Source: JAAUTG01 sp964458705 (GTDB lineage: Bacteria > Bacteroidota > Bacteroidia > Chitinophagales > Saprospiraceae). From it: a DNA stretch of 64,000 bases. A program made the position numbers and the translations under genes. Below the pieces are notes generated by a model, which worked only from the letters and a program-made list of their open reading frames with translations, made no database searches and had not been told where the DNA came from. The stretch is taken from positions 1-64,000 of the forward strand of contig CAYWKD010000006.1 of assembly GCA_964458705.1 (NCBI GenBank), in the 5' to 3' direction. This document shows, piece by piece, positions 18,801 to 27,020 of this stretch (position 1 is its first letter; each line of letters opens with the position of its first letter).

Positions 18801-19058
18801 GTTTTTGCTGTCATTAGCTGGCATAGTGAAGCGCAACAAACTGCCATTTCTTGGAGAAACGAGCAGTCTTCCCTGTGCATCCATTGCTATTGAAAGCCAT
18901 TCGCCTGAGCCTTCTTTAATGGACTGTACTTCAAAGCCTTCTACCTTAGGATTGAGATGTGCTGCCGTTGGAAAGTCTGCATAAGCAACTTCAGTGGTTT
19001 TGGAGCAGGCAGTTATTAACAATGCTACTGCAATAGCTGAAAAGATTTGTTTCATCAT
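15858..19058 (-). CDS. multidomain lipoprotein: glucose-dehydrogenase-like propeller, cytochrome c, chitobiase-like and PA14 domains
   Basis: The start at the ATG giving MMKQIFSA places a signal peptide with lipobox LLITAC; the frame is open about 30 codons further upstream without such a signal. Order: beta-propeller of the soluble PQQ glucose/sorbosone dehydrogenase type (about 40-410, with YVVRTDSVGSKWELVSYGLRNP-like and GDYAWRQ motifs); helical region (about 420-660); cytochrome c-like domain with heme motif CYDCH in GQCYDCHYMINKGGGFGPEL (about 725-860); chitobiase C-terminal-like domain (YYTIDGSEPT); PA14 carbohydrate-binding domain (about 960-1085). Periplasmic or surface oxidation of sugars or polysaccharide with electron transfer to the heme domain is inferred. 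Similar large proteins occur in Bacteroidota and Planctomycetes. The actual substrate is unknown. Confidence 0.85.
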   Translation of the reverse strand: MMKQIFSAIAVALLITACSKTTEVAYADFPTAAHLNPKVEGFEVQSIKEGSGEWLSIAMDAQGRLLVSPRNGSLLRFTMPANDSKNLKIDTLDIGVNDCQGLLYAYGHLYMMGTNKDTIRGIHRVPDLDGEGNYGKPTLMKEIPKNGDHSGHTLTVGKDGYIYFLSGNENRPPKGSEVEYVYEDWRNDHLMPLKSIFGVSQVPPGGYVVRTDSVGSKWELVSYGLRNPYDMCFSPEGELFTFDSDMEWDFNLPWYRPTRVNHLVSGGDYAWRQSTAKRFDYYPDILPCVVEFGRGSPTATLFGTGTAFPAKYQQALFLGDWSYGKIYAMFLEPDGATFKAEYETFITGQPLNITDMVVGQDGALYFVTGGNGTDTGLFRVTYNGDQSTKQIETQSELHPNLLLRRKLEQYHFAQDTSGLALALRHIGHEDRFVKNAAKTILERNNPSLWKATLVSTDKLSEQITLITALIRSDATNQYQELIFDQLQQFNFGSLSEADQLALLRLHALAFVRSKTIPTSRVPSVYNNLIQYYPASSKVLNKELSRVLGYLALQQGEGSVMLNKTFELLESTDDPVQFVHYLEMMRLVPNGWTLEQRGAYKYWLNYARDNMVGGSLFKYFLNEIESEFDSTLKQKEKKWLTNNKLKPLNEDYKGPVPPKPKASANIFEQTRPFTAWKMEDLQYGLELVSSPRDRRLRDFNRGQLMFAKGQCYDCHYMINKGGGFGPELTLAGNSFSAEDLLTAILHPSKDINSRFQSTVFEMKDGSTLAGRLMTEDSDRYVIQASYDPASTQEVEKRQVASQMEAPYSDMPTGLINTMSREEIMDLLYFIIQVAGKDKDTFDVAIFEDKTIFEVGDSALVEMINFSDRGQIYYTIDGSEPTAEHQRYQAPFFVKESALIKAKVIDGDESSDTQERMLHAVDRNKNGLDWKLYLNVPERFEVSSSKTPDASGVAYNFDVRPIAEGENSFELHYEGYLQIEEADTYIFYTQEDDALKLYIDNQLVIDDSGGNWMSDSKGKIQLNKGLHKIKVQFYDRLSFEYLSIEYEGSTKSRRPIEGSQLFREQGSL

Positions 19059-19208
19059 AATATTGGTCATCGTTTGTGATAAAGATAAATATTTTTCGTG
19101 AAACAAAGAGAATAGCAGCAAGCCATGATTAATAATTTTTTGTTTCAAGCGTCGATTGCCATTAGGTGTTGTTCTTTTTTCTGTCCAGCATAAGATTGGT
19201 TAGATAGA

Positions 19209-20375
19209 TTACGCCAATCTTTTAATGGATGTATGCTCATTAAGAAGAATGTCGCTCAATAAGTTGATGCCAGGCGTTTTGCCTACTTCAATTGTCCCTA
19301 ACTCTTCTTCGTAGCCCAGTGCAATTGCACCATTTACGGTAGCCCACTTTAGCAAGGTCTCAGCAGGAATGTAGGACTGATATTTTTTGATTGTTTTCAT
19401 TTCCTCCAATATTGAAAGCTGCCAATTAGAAGTCAAGCTATCAGTACCAATTGTCATTCTTGCATTTGTATCTAAAAAATATTGGTAGTTGGGCAACCTA
19501 TTCTCAATGTATAAATTAGCATTTGGACAGGTTGCCCAGAACACTTGATCGCTCCAGTTATGTGCTGCTTCAATATCTGCTTTTTGAGTCATGGTGTTGT
19601 GTACAAACAGGCTACGGTGCTTGGCATCCATGTTTTCAATAGCATAGTGGATAGAAGTAGTGCCAGTAGCTTGGAAATTGTCTAGTGGCACTCCAAATTT
19701 TCTATAAAAGTCTAAAAAACCACCTGATTTATGAAGGAAAAAGTTGTTCTCGTGTGCCGTTTCTTGATTGTGAATACTAACTGTTCCAACCTCAATATTT
19801 AATTCGTTGATAAGTTGGAATAGTTGTTTAGAGACGGTGTAAGGAGCATGAGGCACAGCACTTTTCTTATTACCATTTTGATTGCTCTGAGCATTAAAGA
19901 CAGCTTTATAGCCCTCAAAAGTACTAGCAGCCTTGGCATCTTGAAGAAAGTCGAACATCTCTACAAAAGAATAGTATCTAATGGGACTTTTATCCTTGAG
20001 CGTTTTAGTATCCAGTTTATTTGCAATGTCTCCTACTGCTACAATGCCCCCCTCCCACATTTCGTGGTCTGCTTTTTCAATAGCAGCTAAAATTGCTTCC
20101 ATAGCGACTTCTCTTTGACTAACTACGGTATTTAGAAAGGGCAATAGACCTGTACCTGTATCAGCGACTCCTTTCATGTGTGAAAGTTCCAAATGACAGT
20201 GTGTATTGATAAACCCTGGTACAATTATGCCCTTATATCTTTCTAAACTAGAAGGATCGTGTGCTGACATTTGATTGATAACCAATACCTTACCTGTTTT
20301 GTCAATTACGACCACTCCATCTTCAATAACAGATTGATCCATAGTGTAGATGTAGTCTGCTGTTATTTTTCTCAT
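19209..20375 (-). CDS. amidohydrolase-superfamily deaminase/chlorohydrolase-like enzyme
   Basis: The 388-residue cytosolic protein carries the metal-site motifs of the amidohydrolase superfamily: NTHCHLELSHMKG with H-x-H, VPHAPYTVS, SIHNQETAHEN and GTDSLTSNW with the catalytic Asp. The small N-terminal and C-terminal beta segments (IVPGFIN; GTIEVGKTPGINLL) are also typical. The closest families that I recognise are the SsnA/TrzN-like chlorohydrolases and the aminodeoxyfutalosine deaminase group of menaquinone synthesis. Sequence alone does not choose between them, and no menaquinone gene is adjacent. It sits 150 bases after the start of the large lipoprotein gene on the same strand. Confidence 0.8.
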   Translation of the reverse strand: MRKITADYIYTMDQSVIEDGVVVIDKTGKVLVINQMSAHDPSSLERYKGIIVPGFINTHCHLELSHMKGVADTGTGLLPFLNTVVSQREVAMEAILAAIEKADHEMWEGGIVAVGDIANKLDTKTLKDKSPIRYYSFVEMFDFLQDAKAASTFEGYKAVFNAQSNQNGNKKSAVPHAPYTVSKQLFQLINELNIEVGTVSIHNQETAHENNFFLHKSGGFLDFYRKFGVPLDNFQATGTTSIHYAIENMDAKHRSLFVHNTMTQKADIEAAHNWSDQVFWATCPNANLYIENRLPNYQYFLDTNARMTIGTDSLTSNWQLSILEEMKTIKKYQSYIPAETLLKWATVNGAIALGYEEELGTIEVGKTPGINLLSDILLNEHTSIKRLA

Positions 20376-20614
20376 ATATTTTTTCTTAATTCATTAAATA
20401 ATAATGCAGAATATGGAAATAATTTTTTGAATTTACTTATCCAGTGAATTGTTTTAGCAAAGCAGCTATTTATTATCAAGATTAGTTAAAGTTATGTAAT
20501 TTTAAAATAAGAAATACGCCAAATTACAAGTAAGAGTAATCAAATTTTATAATTTTACATGCGGTAAGATTATTGTTTCACTTAATTTTAAATACAAAAA
20601 CATTTATAACTATT

Positions 20615-21412
20615 ATGAAAAAATTGCTTTTTTGTCTAACAGTATTTTTGTTGGGAATCTTAGTTGCTGCTGAGGCACAAGATGAAAAATCAGCGGCGGA
20701 TGTATATAATGAAGGAGTAGAAAAACTGAAAGAAAAAAGCTATGCAGAGGCTTTTCCTTTATTTGAGCAAGCAATTGAGCTATCAGAAGGAGATACTTCT
20801 TCTACTGCTCAGCAGGTGCTTGAGCTAGCAAAGAAAAATGGAGCAAGAGCGGCTTACTATTTGAGTAACGATCAAAGAAAGGCAAAAGAATACAAAGCCG
20901 CCATTGAAACGGTAGATAAGGGGCTTGCAATGAGCGACTTCTACGTTCTTTACTCTATAAAGGCATTATCGTTGGATAAATTAGATATGAATGACGAAGC
21001 GATTGCCGCTTATTTTATGGCAGGTGATAAGTATGCGGCGGCAAAGCAGCCAGAGGACAAGGTGATTTCTTATTATAAGCGAGCATATATTGCTCTTTAC
21101 AAAGCTGAAAACTGGGATGTAATCATTGAAAATAGTGAAAAATATCCAGCAGCTTTGAATGATGCAGACATTAACTATTATATTGCTAAGGCTTTTGCTG
21201 AAAAAAATCAAAACGATAAAGCTATTGAGTTTGCTACAAAAGCGACCTCCTTAGTGGTGGAAGGGGAAGATAATGGTAAGTACCTAATGTTGGAAGGAGA
21301 CCTATACACTAAACTGACGAATACTAGTAAAGCTATTGAAGCCTATAGCAAGGTAACGGGGAATAGCAAGTATGCAGAGAGAGCTCAATATCTTATCGAA
21401 CAGTTGAACTAA
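20615..21412 (+). CDS. exported TPR-repeat protein
   Basis: The ATG at 20615 begins a signal peptide (MKKLLFCLTVFLLGILVAAEA); the frame opens 14 codons earlier without any support. The mature part (about 245 residues) is helical with tetratricopeptide-like repeats, for example AADVYNEGVEKLKEKSYAEAFPLF, then two or three more pairs up to the C-terminus, rich in Ala/Glu/Lys/Asp. TPRs act in protein-protein contacts, here in the periplasm. It is monocistronic, divergent from the amidohydrolase and convergent with dapD. Specific role unknown. Confidence 0.82.
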   Translation: MKKLLFCLTVFLLGILVAAEAQDEKSAADVYNEGVEKLKEKSYAEAFPLFEQAIELSEGDTSSTAQQVLELAKKNGARAAYYLSNDQRKAKEYKAAIETVDKGLAMSDFYVLYSIKALSLDKLDMNDEAIAAYFMAGDKYAAAKQPEDKVISYYKRAYIALYKAENWDVIIENSEKYPAALNDADINYYIAKAFAEKNQNDKAIEFATKATSLVVEGEDNGKYLMLEGDLYTKLTNTSKAIEAYSKVTGNSKYAERAQYLIEQLN

Positions 21413-21559
21413 CTACACTCAGGAAAGTGTGTAATCAGCATAAACTAGTACACATTAGTTGCACTTGCCGAACGGAAAATGAAGATGGAATAGGATGATA
21501 AATTCCTTTTTTAATCGAGTGCTATCCTTTTGTGATAAAAAATGTACATTTGCTGCGGT

Positions 21560-21671
21560 TAAATTTTAGGATAGAGCATAGATTCTAAGTTAAAAAACCA
21601 TAAGAGTTTAGCTTTTCATATACATGCCTTTTTGTTATTTGGTCGGATAGTTCATTTATCCGACCTTTTTT
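21560..21671 (+). ncRNA. candidate small RNA or independent leader between TPR gene and dapD
   Basis: A -7-like element TACATTTGC lies at 21545-21553, and a strong intrinsic terminator lies at 21641-21671. The ~110 bases between contain no plausible open frame. The transcript would point toward the 3' end of dapD. The -33 element is imperfect (a TTG at 21529-21531 leaves only 13 bases). It does not show the signatures of SRP RNA that I would recognise. The alternative is that the hairpin simply ends the TPR transcript. Confidence 0.3.
21641..21671 (+). terminator. intrinsic terminator
   Basis: GGTCGGATA (21641-21649) pairs exactly with TATCCGACC (21657-21665) around a 7-base loop and is followed by six T residues. 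It reads on the plus strand, and its reverse may also serve dapD, whose stop lies only 14 bases away. Confidence 0.85.
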
Positions 21672-21684
21672 GTTTCTTAGATAC

Positions 21685-22503
21685 TCAAACAGCTAAGCTA
21701 TGATCTCTTAAAGCAGCATTTAAAGATACTTTTTTATCAGTACTTTCCTTGCGTTTCCCGATGATTAAGGCACAAGCTACTTGGTAATCTCCAGCAGGGA
21801 ACTTTTTGGTATAGCTACCTGGTATCACTACTGATCTTGCTGGCACTCTTCCTTTTATAGTGATTGGCTGCGCTCCTGTTACATCTATAATTCTAGTAGA
21901 TTGAGTCAAAACTACATTTGCACCAAGCACTGCTTCCGCTTCCACATGGACACCTTCCACAACAATGCACCTAGAACCGATGAAGCAGTTATCTTCAATG
22001 ATAACGGGGGCAGCCTGCACAGGTTCAAGCACTCCACCTATCCCTACGCCTCCGCTTAGGTGTACATTTTGACCTATTTGAGCGCACGAACCCACTGTAG
22101 CCCAAGTATCTATCATGGTGCCACTACCTACCCAAGCACCAATATTAACGTAACTAGGCATCATCACAACTCCTTTTTCTAAGAATGAACCATGACGAGC
22201 AATAGCATGCGGTACAACTCTAACACCCAATTCTTTGTAATTGCGCTTCAGAGGAATTTTGTCATGAAATTCAAATATGCCGACTTCTAATGTTTCCATC
22301 TGCTGAATAGGGAAGTACAGAATCACTGCTTTTTTTACCCACTCGTTGACCTGCCATTTTCCGTCCGCTTTAGGTTCGGCTACTCTTATTTTTCCATTAT
22401 CTAGCATTTCTATAACTTCACGAATCGTTTTTTGGACTTCCACATCAGCGAGAAGACTCCTGTCTTCCCATGCTTTTTCTATTGTTAATTGACGAGACTG
22501 CAT
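21685..22503 (-). CDS. dapD: tetrahydrodipicolinate N-succinyltransferase
   Basis: The 272-residue cytosolic enzyme transfers succinyl from succinyl-CoA to tetrahydrodipicolinate in the diaminopimelate/lysine pathway, which also feeds peptidoglycan. The N-terminal helical domain is followed by hexapeptide repeats (about 105-235), with family motifs VMMPSYVNIGAWVGSGTMID, GSCAQIG and SGGVGIGGVLEP. The length is typical (270-275). It is divergent from an Lrp/AsnC regulator, separated by 281 bases. Confidence 0.95.
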   Translation of the reverse strand: MQSRQLTIEKAWEDRSLLADVEVQKTIREVIEMLDNGKIRVAEPKADGKWQVNEWVKKAVILYFPIQQMETLEVGIFEFHDKIPLKRNYKELGVRVVPHAIARHGSFLEKGVVMMPSYVNIGAWVGSGTMIDTWATVGSCAQIGQNVHLSGGVGIGGVLEPVQAAPVIIEDNCFIGSRCIVVEGVHVEAEAVLGANVVLTQSTRIIDVTGAQPITIKGRVPARSVVIPGSYTKKFPAGDYQVACALIIGKRKESTDKKVSLNAALRDHSLAV

Positions 22504-22690
22504 TGACTAATTGTTATTTTATATTTCCCAACAAAAGAACGTACATTATCGCGTTTACCCAAGAAGTTGAAGACAAATAATTGAGCAATCAAATGCTAGA
22601 ACTAATAAATTTGCTAGTGCTACCACCTCATCGCTGTATGTTTATTAATAGGCTGCGGAATGTAAAATGGGGAACAAATAGATATTTGTG

Positions 22691-22736
22691 AATAGGCACT
22701 TTAAAAAATTTATTATCTTTTGACAAAATAGGCACT
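22691..22736. repeat. paired 10-bp direct repeat upstream of the Lrp-type regulator
   Basis: AATAGGCACT occurs at 22691-22700 and again at 22727-22736, 36 bases apart, within the 281-base divergent region of dapD and the Lrp/AsnC gene and 49 bases before the latter's start. Lrp-family proteins often bind repeated sites near their own gene. The operator role is inference. Confidence 0.35.
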
Positions 22737-22784
22737 CTTATCAGAATATTTATCATTTTAGCATATAAGATAAAAGGTCTTACA

Positions 22785-23270
22785 ATGACAACGACTACAA
22801 AAACGATGGATATTGATGAACTAGATTTTCAGATTATCTCTGAATTACTCAAAGATGCCAAGCAGCCCTATACAGAGGTAGCAAAAAAATTGTTCGTCTC
22901 AGGTGGCACTGTCCATGTGAGAATGAATAAACTCATTGCACATGGCATTGTGGAAGGAGCAACACTAAAAGTAGATTACAGCAAATTAGGATATGACATT
23001 GGTGCATTCTTAGGGATTTACCTTGAGAAAAGCTCACTTTACGATGAGGTCTCTAAAAAGTTAGAAGCTATTCCAGAAGTAATTGAAGCGCATTATACAA
23101 CAGGACTGTACAGCATCTTTGCAAAAATTATTTGCCGAGATACTAAGCATTTAAGATCCGTCCTACATGACAAAATCCAAAACATAGCAGGCATTCAACG
23201 CACTGAAACATTTATTTCACTTCAACAGAGCTTTTTGCGCCCCGTTCAGCTTATTGATGAAGAGCAGTAA
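22785..23270 (+). CDS. Lrp/AsnC-family transcriptional regulator
   Basis: The 161-residue protein has an N-terminal winged helix-turn-helix (about 8-65; MDIDELDFQIISELLKDAKQPYTEVAKKL) and a C-terminal RAM domain (about 72-150) of the ligand-binding, oligomerising type. The length is normal (150-165). The motif SGGTVHVRMNKL sits in the recognition helix. These proteins sense amino acids; the divergent dapD neighbour suggests lysine or related metabolism but does not prove it. Confidence 0.9.
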   Translation: MTTTTKTMDIDELDFQIISELLKDAKQPYTEVAKKLFVSGGTVHVRMNKLIAHGIVEGATLKVDYSKLGYDIGAFLGIYLEKSSLYDEVSKKLEAIPEVIEAHYTTGLYSIFAKIICRDTKHLRSVLHDKIQNIAGIQRTETFISLQQSFLRPVQLIDEEQ

Positions 23271-23341
23271 CTAAACCCTATCTCGAATTATAGCTAGAGG
23301 TACATGACATTATCCTAAAAATGAATAGCCAGCACTACTAT

Positions 23342-24199
23342 TTATTGCTCAAACATATCCTCCAATGGGCAGTCAGCGGGACGATTTTGAGTCAAATACA
23401 AACTTACTTGTTGACCTACACGAATTTTTTGAGTTGGATTATACTCTGGCACTTGCCGATAAACATAAGCCGAAGCCTGATCTGTTACTGTTGGATCAGC
23501 CACTATATCCCCCACGACGAGTTGATAGCTTTGCAGCAGAAACTGTACGCGCTCGAATTGATCACAAACTAAGTCTGGAATTACGGTATAATTGTCACTA
23601 CGTTCTGTAATATCGAAGTACAAAGTTGCTCCTTTTGCTACTTTATAGCCTTTTTCTATTTCGGCAATAGCAATTTGTTGATCTTCATAATAGACATTCA
23701 AAATGGTATTGGGAGCATAGCGATCGTTCACAACGCGTTCTTTAATTTTTGCATCAATTCCTTTTTGTTTTAAATATCTAGCATAGCTATCAAATTCGTC
23801 TCTTCCTTTTAAACTTGGCAGCGTTTCTTTATCTCGTTCTTTCTTGGTAATCGTTAGATAGATAGTACGATTTTTTTTGACTCTCGAAAAAGGTTCAGGA
23901 TTTTGTGCAAAAACAACGTTGGGCGGCATTTCACCTCTATCTATTGAATCGTTTAGTACAATTCTAAAACTCGCTGCCTTTGCTTTCTTGATTGCATCCT
24001 GATAACGCATACCTGTATAATCCTCTACTTGTAGGGATTCGCCATGTCGAGTACAGCTTTTCATCAATCCAAGTACGGCAAACAAGAAGGCAAAAAGGAC
24101 AACCAGCATTAAGCCCACATTTTTTAACACGATTGGGCTAGTGATAAATGCGGCTACTTCTTTCCCAAATAATTTTAGACGATCTTTGAATTTACTCAT
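23342..24199 (-). CDS. membrane-anchored PASTA-domain protein
   Basis: The 285-residue protein has a short cytosolic N-terminus, one membrane segment (about residues 28-46) and three PASTA domains outside (about 55-120, 122-198, 203-275), each with the pattern V-x-(D/G)-x(G/D)-(Y/F)-x-A. PASTA domains bind peptidoglycan stem peptides or beta-lactams. There is no kinase or transpeptidase domain, as in other Bacteroidota proteins of this kind. It lies 55 bases downstream of the double Ddl on the same strand, a neighbourhood that is common in the phylum, which supports a cell-wall role. Confidence 0.85.
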   Translation of the reverse strand: MSKFKDRLKLFGKEVAAFITSPIVLKNVGLMLVVLFAFLFAVLGLMKSCTRHGESLQVEDYTGMRYQDAIKKAKAASFRIVLNDSIDRGEMPPNVVFAQNPEPFSRVKKNRTIYLTITKKERDKETLPSLKGRDEFDSYARYLKQKGIDAKIKERVVNDRYAPNTILNVYYEDQQIAIAEIEKGYKVAKGATLYFDITERSDNYTVIPDLVCDQFERVQFLLQSYQLVVGDIVADPTVTDQASAYVYRQVPEYNPTQKIRVGQQVSLYLTQNRPADCPLEDMFEQ

Positions 24200-24254
24200 A
24201 GTTAGTAGTTTACTATTAGTCTTTTACAAACTTTTAACACCCAAGCGAGCAGCG

Positions 24255-26909
24255 TTAAAGGCTACTCATTCCATATTTTAAAATGTGATCAATAAAGTCA
24301 TAAGGCTTGTAGCCATTCAAAGCAGCCTGATGATAAATACAAGTTGCAGGTGTCATTCCTGGCAGCGAATTTACTTCAATTATAACAGTTTCTGCTCTAT
24401 TCTCCTCATAGACCCTAACAAAGGCATCAATTCGAGCATATCCTTCCACGTTCAGTATTTTTGCTGCCTTTTCTAGCGTTTGCTTGACTTGAGTCGCAAT
24501 AGCTTCATAATCAGTTCCATATCGGGCAGGAGTAATATTTTGCCCTTCACCCGCCAAAAATTTTTCTTCTAATGAGAGAACTTCTCCACTTGAAAGAGCT
24601 TCGGACGGCTCAAAAATTTCATAAGTGATCTTTGCCTCCTTGCGATGCGTTAATAAACCACCTGTGATCTCCAAGAATTGCTTTGCGCCTTTGGCAGTAA
24701 TCAGTTCTTCGATCAAAACGACTTTCTTCTGTGGAAATTCTTCCTTGGGTTTCAACTGCAAAATTTGACGTTCTGCCTCTAATAAAGTGGGTTTAGAACG
24801 AAACATCATTCTGAAATAGGCTTGCAGTTGCATGCTATTTTTAATAACTTTTACAGCTGCACTGCACCCATCATCCACTGGCTTAGCAATTAATGGAAAA
24901 CCAAATTGATCTTCAATTTCAGCTAACGTTTTCTGCTCATTTGCTTCATATTTTGACTGGTGCACCAACGCTTGCTCTGCTACCGTAAAGCCATGACGCT
25001 TTAGAATTTGCAAAGTCTTATACTTATCAATTGTGATTACAGAAGAATCTACGCCCGAACCATTATACGGCAGACCTAACTCGTCCAATTGCGCCTGAAT
25101 GACACCATCTTCGCCTGGTCTGCCATGCAATGCAATAAACACCACATCTACTTCTTTAGCCAACTGCTCATAAGTCAAAACTCTTGGTTCAAACACTACC
25201 TCTTTGGAGGCATATTTTCTGGTAATAGTAGCGCATTCCTTTTTGATTTCTTCAATTGCAGCGTGTTTGGCATTAGCATTTATCTTATCTCGAATATCAT
25301 CTGCATTATCTTTGAGTAGAAGATTAATGGGAATTTGATACAACTCGTGCCGTTCTGTGCTGCCTGTCAGAAAGATTGGAATAGGTTCGTACTTTTCTGA
25401 ACTTGCTAGCTTCTCAAAAATGTTGCGTCCACTTTCTACTGAAATATGTCGCTCTGCGCTATATCCACCCAGTACCACGGCTACTTTTCTCTTAATTTGT
25501 TGCTCTTGTTGAAGGGCTACAATTTTTTGGTCTAGCTCAGCCAATAATTGAGGATAGTGCGTTACATCCGTAGTCGTTTCAATTCGTTCTTGGAGGGATA
25601 CTCGAATGATATAAGTCAAAAATTGCGAGGGGTTCAATCCAATTTCCGCCGCTTGATGAAAGAAAAACGATGATGGCAGCATTCCTGAAGTAGTGTTGGG
25701 GTCGTTCAAGAAAATGGTCTCATCAGCGGTAATAAAACCATCAATACGAGCATAAGTATTAAACTCTAAGTATTCAAACAATCGCTCACATTCTTTGCGA
25801 ATCGAATTAATTTTGGACTGCGCTATTTTGATGGGTGTTTCTTTACGAGATAAGCCTGGCAGGTATTTAGAACGATAATCAAATACCTCACTTCCTTTCA
25901 CAATTTCCGTTGGCGGCAATGCCACTACGGAGCCATTCTCTTTTCTTAAAACAATACAGGAGAATTCTTTACCATGAATAAAAGATTCTAAAATCACACG
26001 CTGTTCACTCCAATGACTTTCCAAAACGACTTCGGTCTTATCTTGCAATTGCTCATTTAAGAGTTGTAATAAATCGTTGGGATGATAAACCGTTGCACCG
26101 TTTACGTCCATCGGAAAGCCTAAGCTATCCCTTATGTCTGTCAGCATTCTTACATATTGAATGCGCTCATTCTCATCAAAAGATTGCCATTTTTCCTTAG
26201 TCAACACTTCTCTAAAAAAAGCGCGATCAATGAAATATTTAAAATGGGACAAAATTGCATTTTCATTAATAATTGCTACACCAATAGAAGAACCTTGATT
26301 AGCGGGTCGAATCACCATCGGAAACCCAATGCGCTCTTTGGCGGTTTCAAAAATAGAACGTGCCACTTCATGATTCCAGTTTACCCGATCCAAAACCATG
26401 ACCTCTGGTGTTGCAAAGCCACCGGCTTCCATCAACTTCTTTTGAAAAGCCTTGTCCATGCCAATCGTACAGGCTCTAATGCCACTGCCAGTGTATGGAA
26501 TTTGCAAACTATCGAGCAAACCTTGTATTTGTCCATCTTCTCCGTAGGCTCCATGCAACGACAAAAACGCTACATCCATTAAATCGGGCAACTCCGCTAA
26601 AGCGATTTTTCTACCCACTTTTACAATAGCTTTCTCCAACTGATCTTGGGGCAGTTGTTGCAAACTTTCTATGTAGACTTGAAAATTGCTGGTAGGATCA
26701 GGTAGGGCAGATGTAGGTGGATAAAAGTCTCGAATTGTACCTTTATATATGTACTGCCAATCCAGTAAAATAAAATTGCGGAGACTATCAATGAAAATAG
26801 GAATAGGCTCAAAGAGCGTCTTGTCCAGATTGTCATACACTGTTCTTCCACCTGCAAAGGCAATTTCTCGCTCTCGGGAAGGTCCACCAAAAAGGATGCC
26901 TATCTTCAT
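24255..26909 (-). CDS. double D-alanine--D-alanine ligase (two fused Ddl modules)
   Basis: The 884-residue protein carries two complete ATP-grasp Ddl modules, each about the size of a normal Ddl (300-370 residues) or larger. Module 1 (about 1-445) has FGGPSREREIAFAGG, FPMVIRPANQGSSIGV, the omega loop FDYRSKYLPG, ARIDGFI (389-390) and DPNTTSGM (403-410). Module 2 (about 474-884) has LGGYSAERHISVESG, FPLIAKPVDDGCSAAV, an omega loop LSLEEKFLAGEGQN, ARIDAFV (826-831) and EVNSLPGM. Ddl joins two D-Ala for peptidoglycan precursors using ATP. Module 1 has D-P-N where E-x-N binds Mg in E. coli; module 2 lacks the Tyr of the usual Y-D-Y loop and has G-C-S-A-A in the ATP loop. One module may be regulatory or have another substrate; this is inferred. 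Confidence 0.88.
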   Translation of the reverse strand: MKIGILFGGPSREREIAFAGGRTVYDNLDKTLFEPIPIFIDSLRNFILLDWQYIYKGTIRDFYPPTSALPDPTSNFQVYIESLQQLPQDQLEKAIVKVGRKIALAELPDLMDVAFLSLHGAYGEDGQIQGLLDSLQIPYTGSGIRACTIGMDKAFQKKLMEAGGFATPEVMVLDRVNWNHEVARSIFETAKERIGFPMVIRPANQGSSIGVAIINENAILSHFKYFIDRAFFREVLTKEKWQSFDENERIQYVRMLTDIRDSLGFPMDVNGATVYHPNDLLQLLNEQLQDKTEVVLESHWSEQRVILESFIHGKEFSCIVLRKENGSVVALPPTEIVKGSEVFDYRSKYLPGLSRKETPIKIAQSKINSIRKECERLFEYLEFNTYARIDGFITADETIFLNDPNTTSGMLPSSFFFHQAAEIGLNPSQFLTYIIRVSLQERIETTTDVTHYPQLLAELDQKIVALQQEQQIKRKVAVVLGGYSAERHISVESGRNIFEKLASSEKYEPIPIFLTGSTERHELYQIPINLLLKDNADDIRDKINANAKHAAIEEIKKECATITRKYASKEVVFEPRVLTYEQLAKEVDVVFIALHGRPGEDGVIQAQLDELGLPYNGSGVDSSVITIDKYKTLQILKRHGFTVAEQALVHQSKYEANEQKTLAEIEDQFGFPLIAKPVDDGCSAAVKVIKNSMQLQAYFRMMFRSKPTLLEAERQILQLKPKEEFPQKKVVLIEELITAKGAKQFLEITGGLLTHRKEAKITYEIFEPSEALSSGEVLSLEEKFLAGEGQNITPARYGTDYEAIATQVKQTLEKAAKILNVEGYARIDAFVRVYEENRAETVIIEVNSLPGMTPATCIYHQAALNGYKPYDFIDHILKYGMSSL

Positions 26910-27020
26910 AACTTAATTTTTATCAAAATTTATCAAGCAATAAACCATACTAGGTGAATCATTTAGGTAGCTTTATCCAATTGTAGAATTATAATTCATT
27001 CAGAAGTAATAAGCAAAAAA

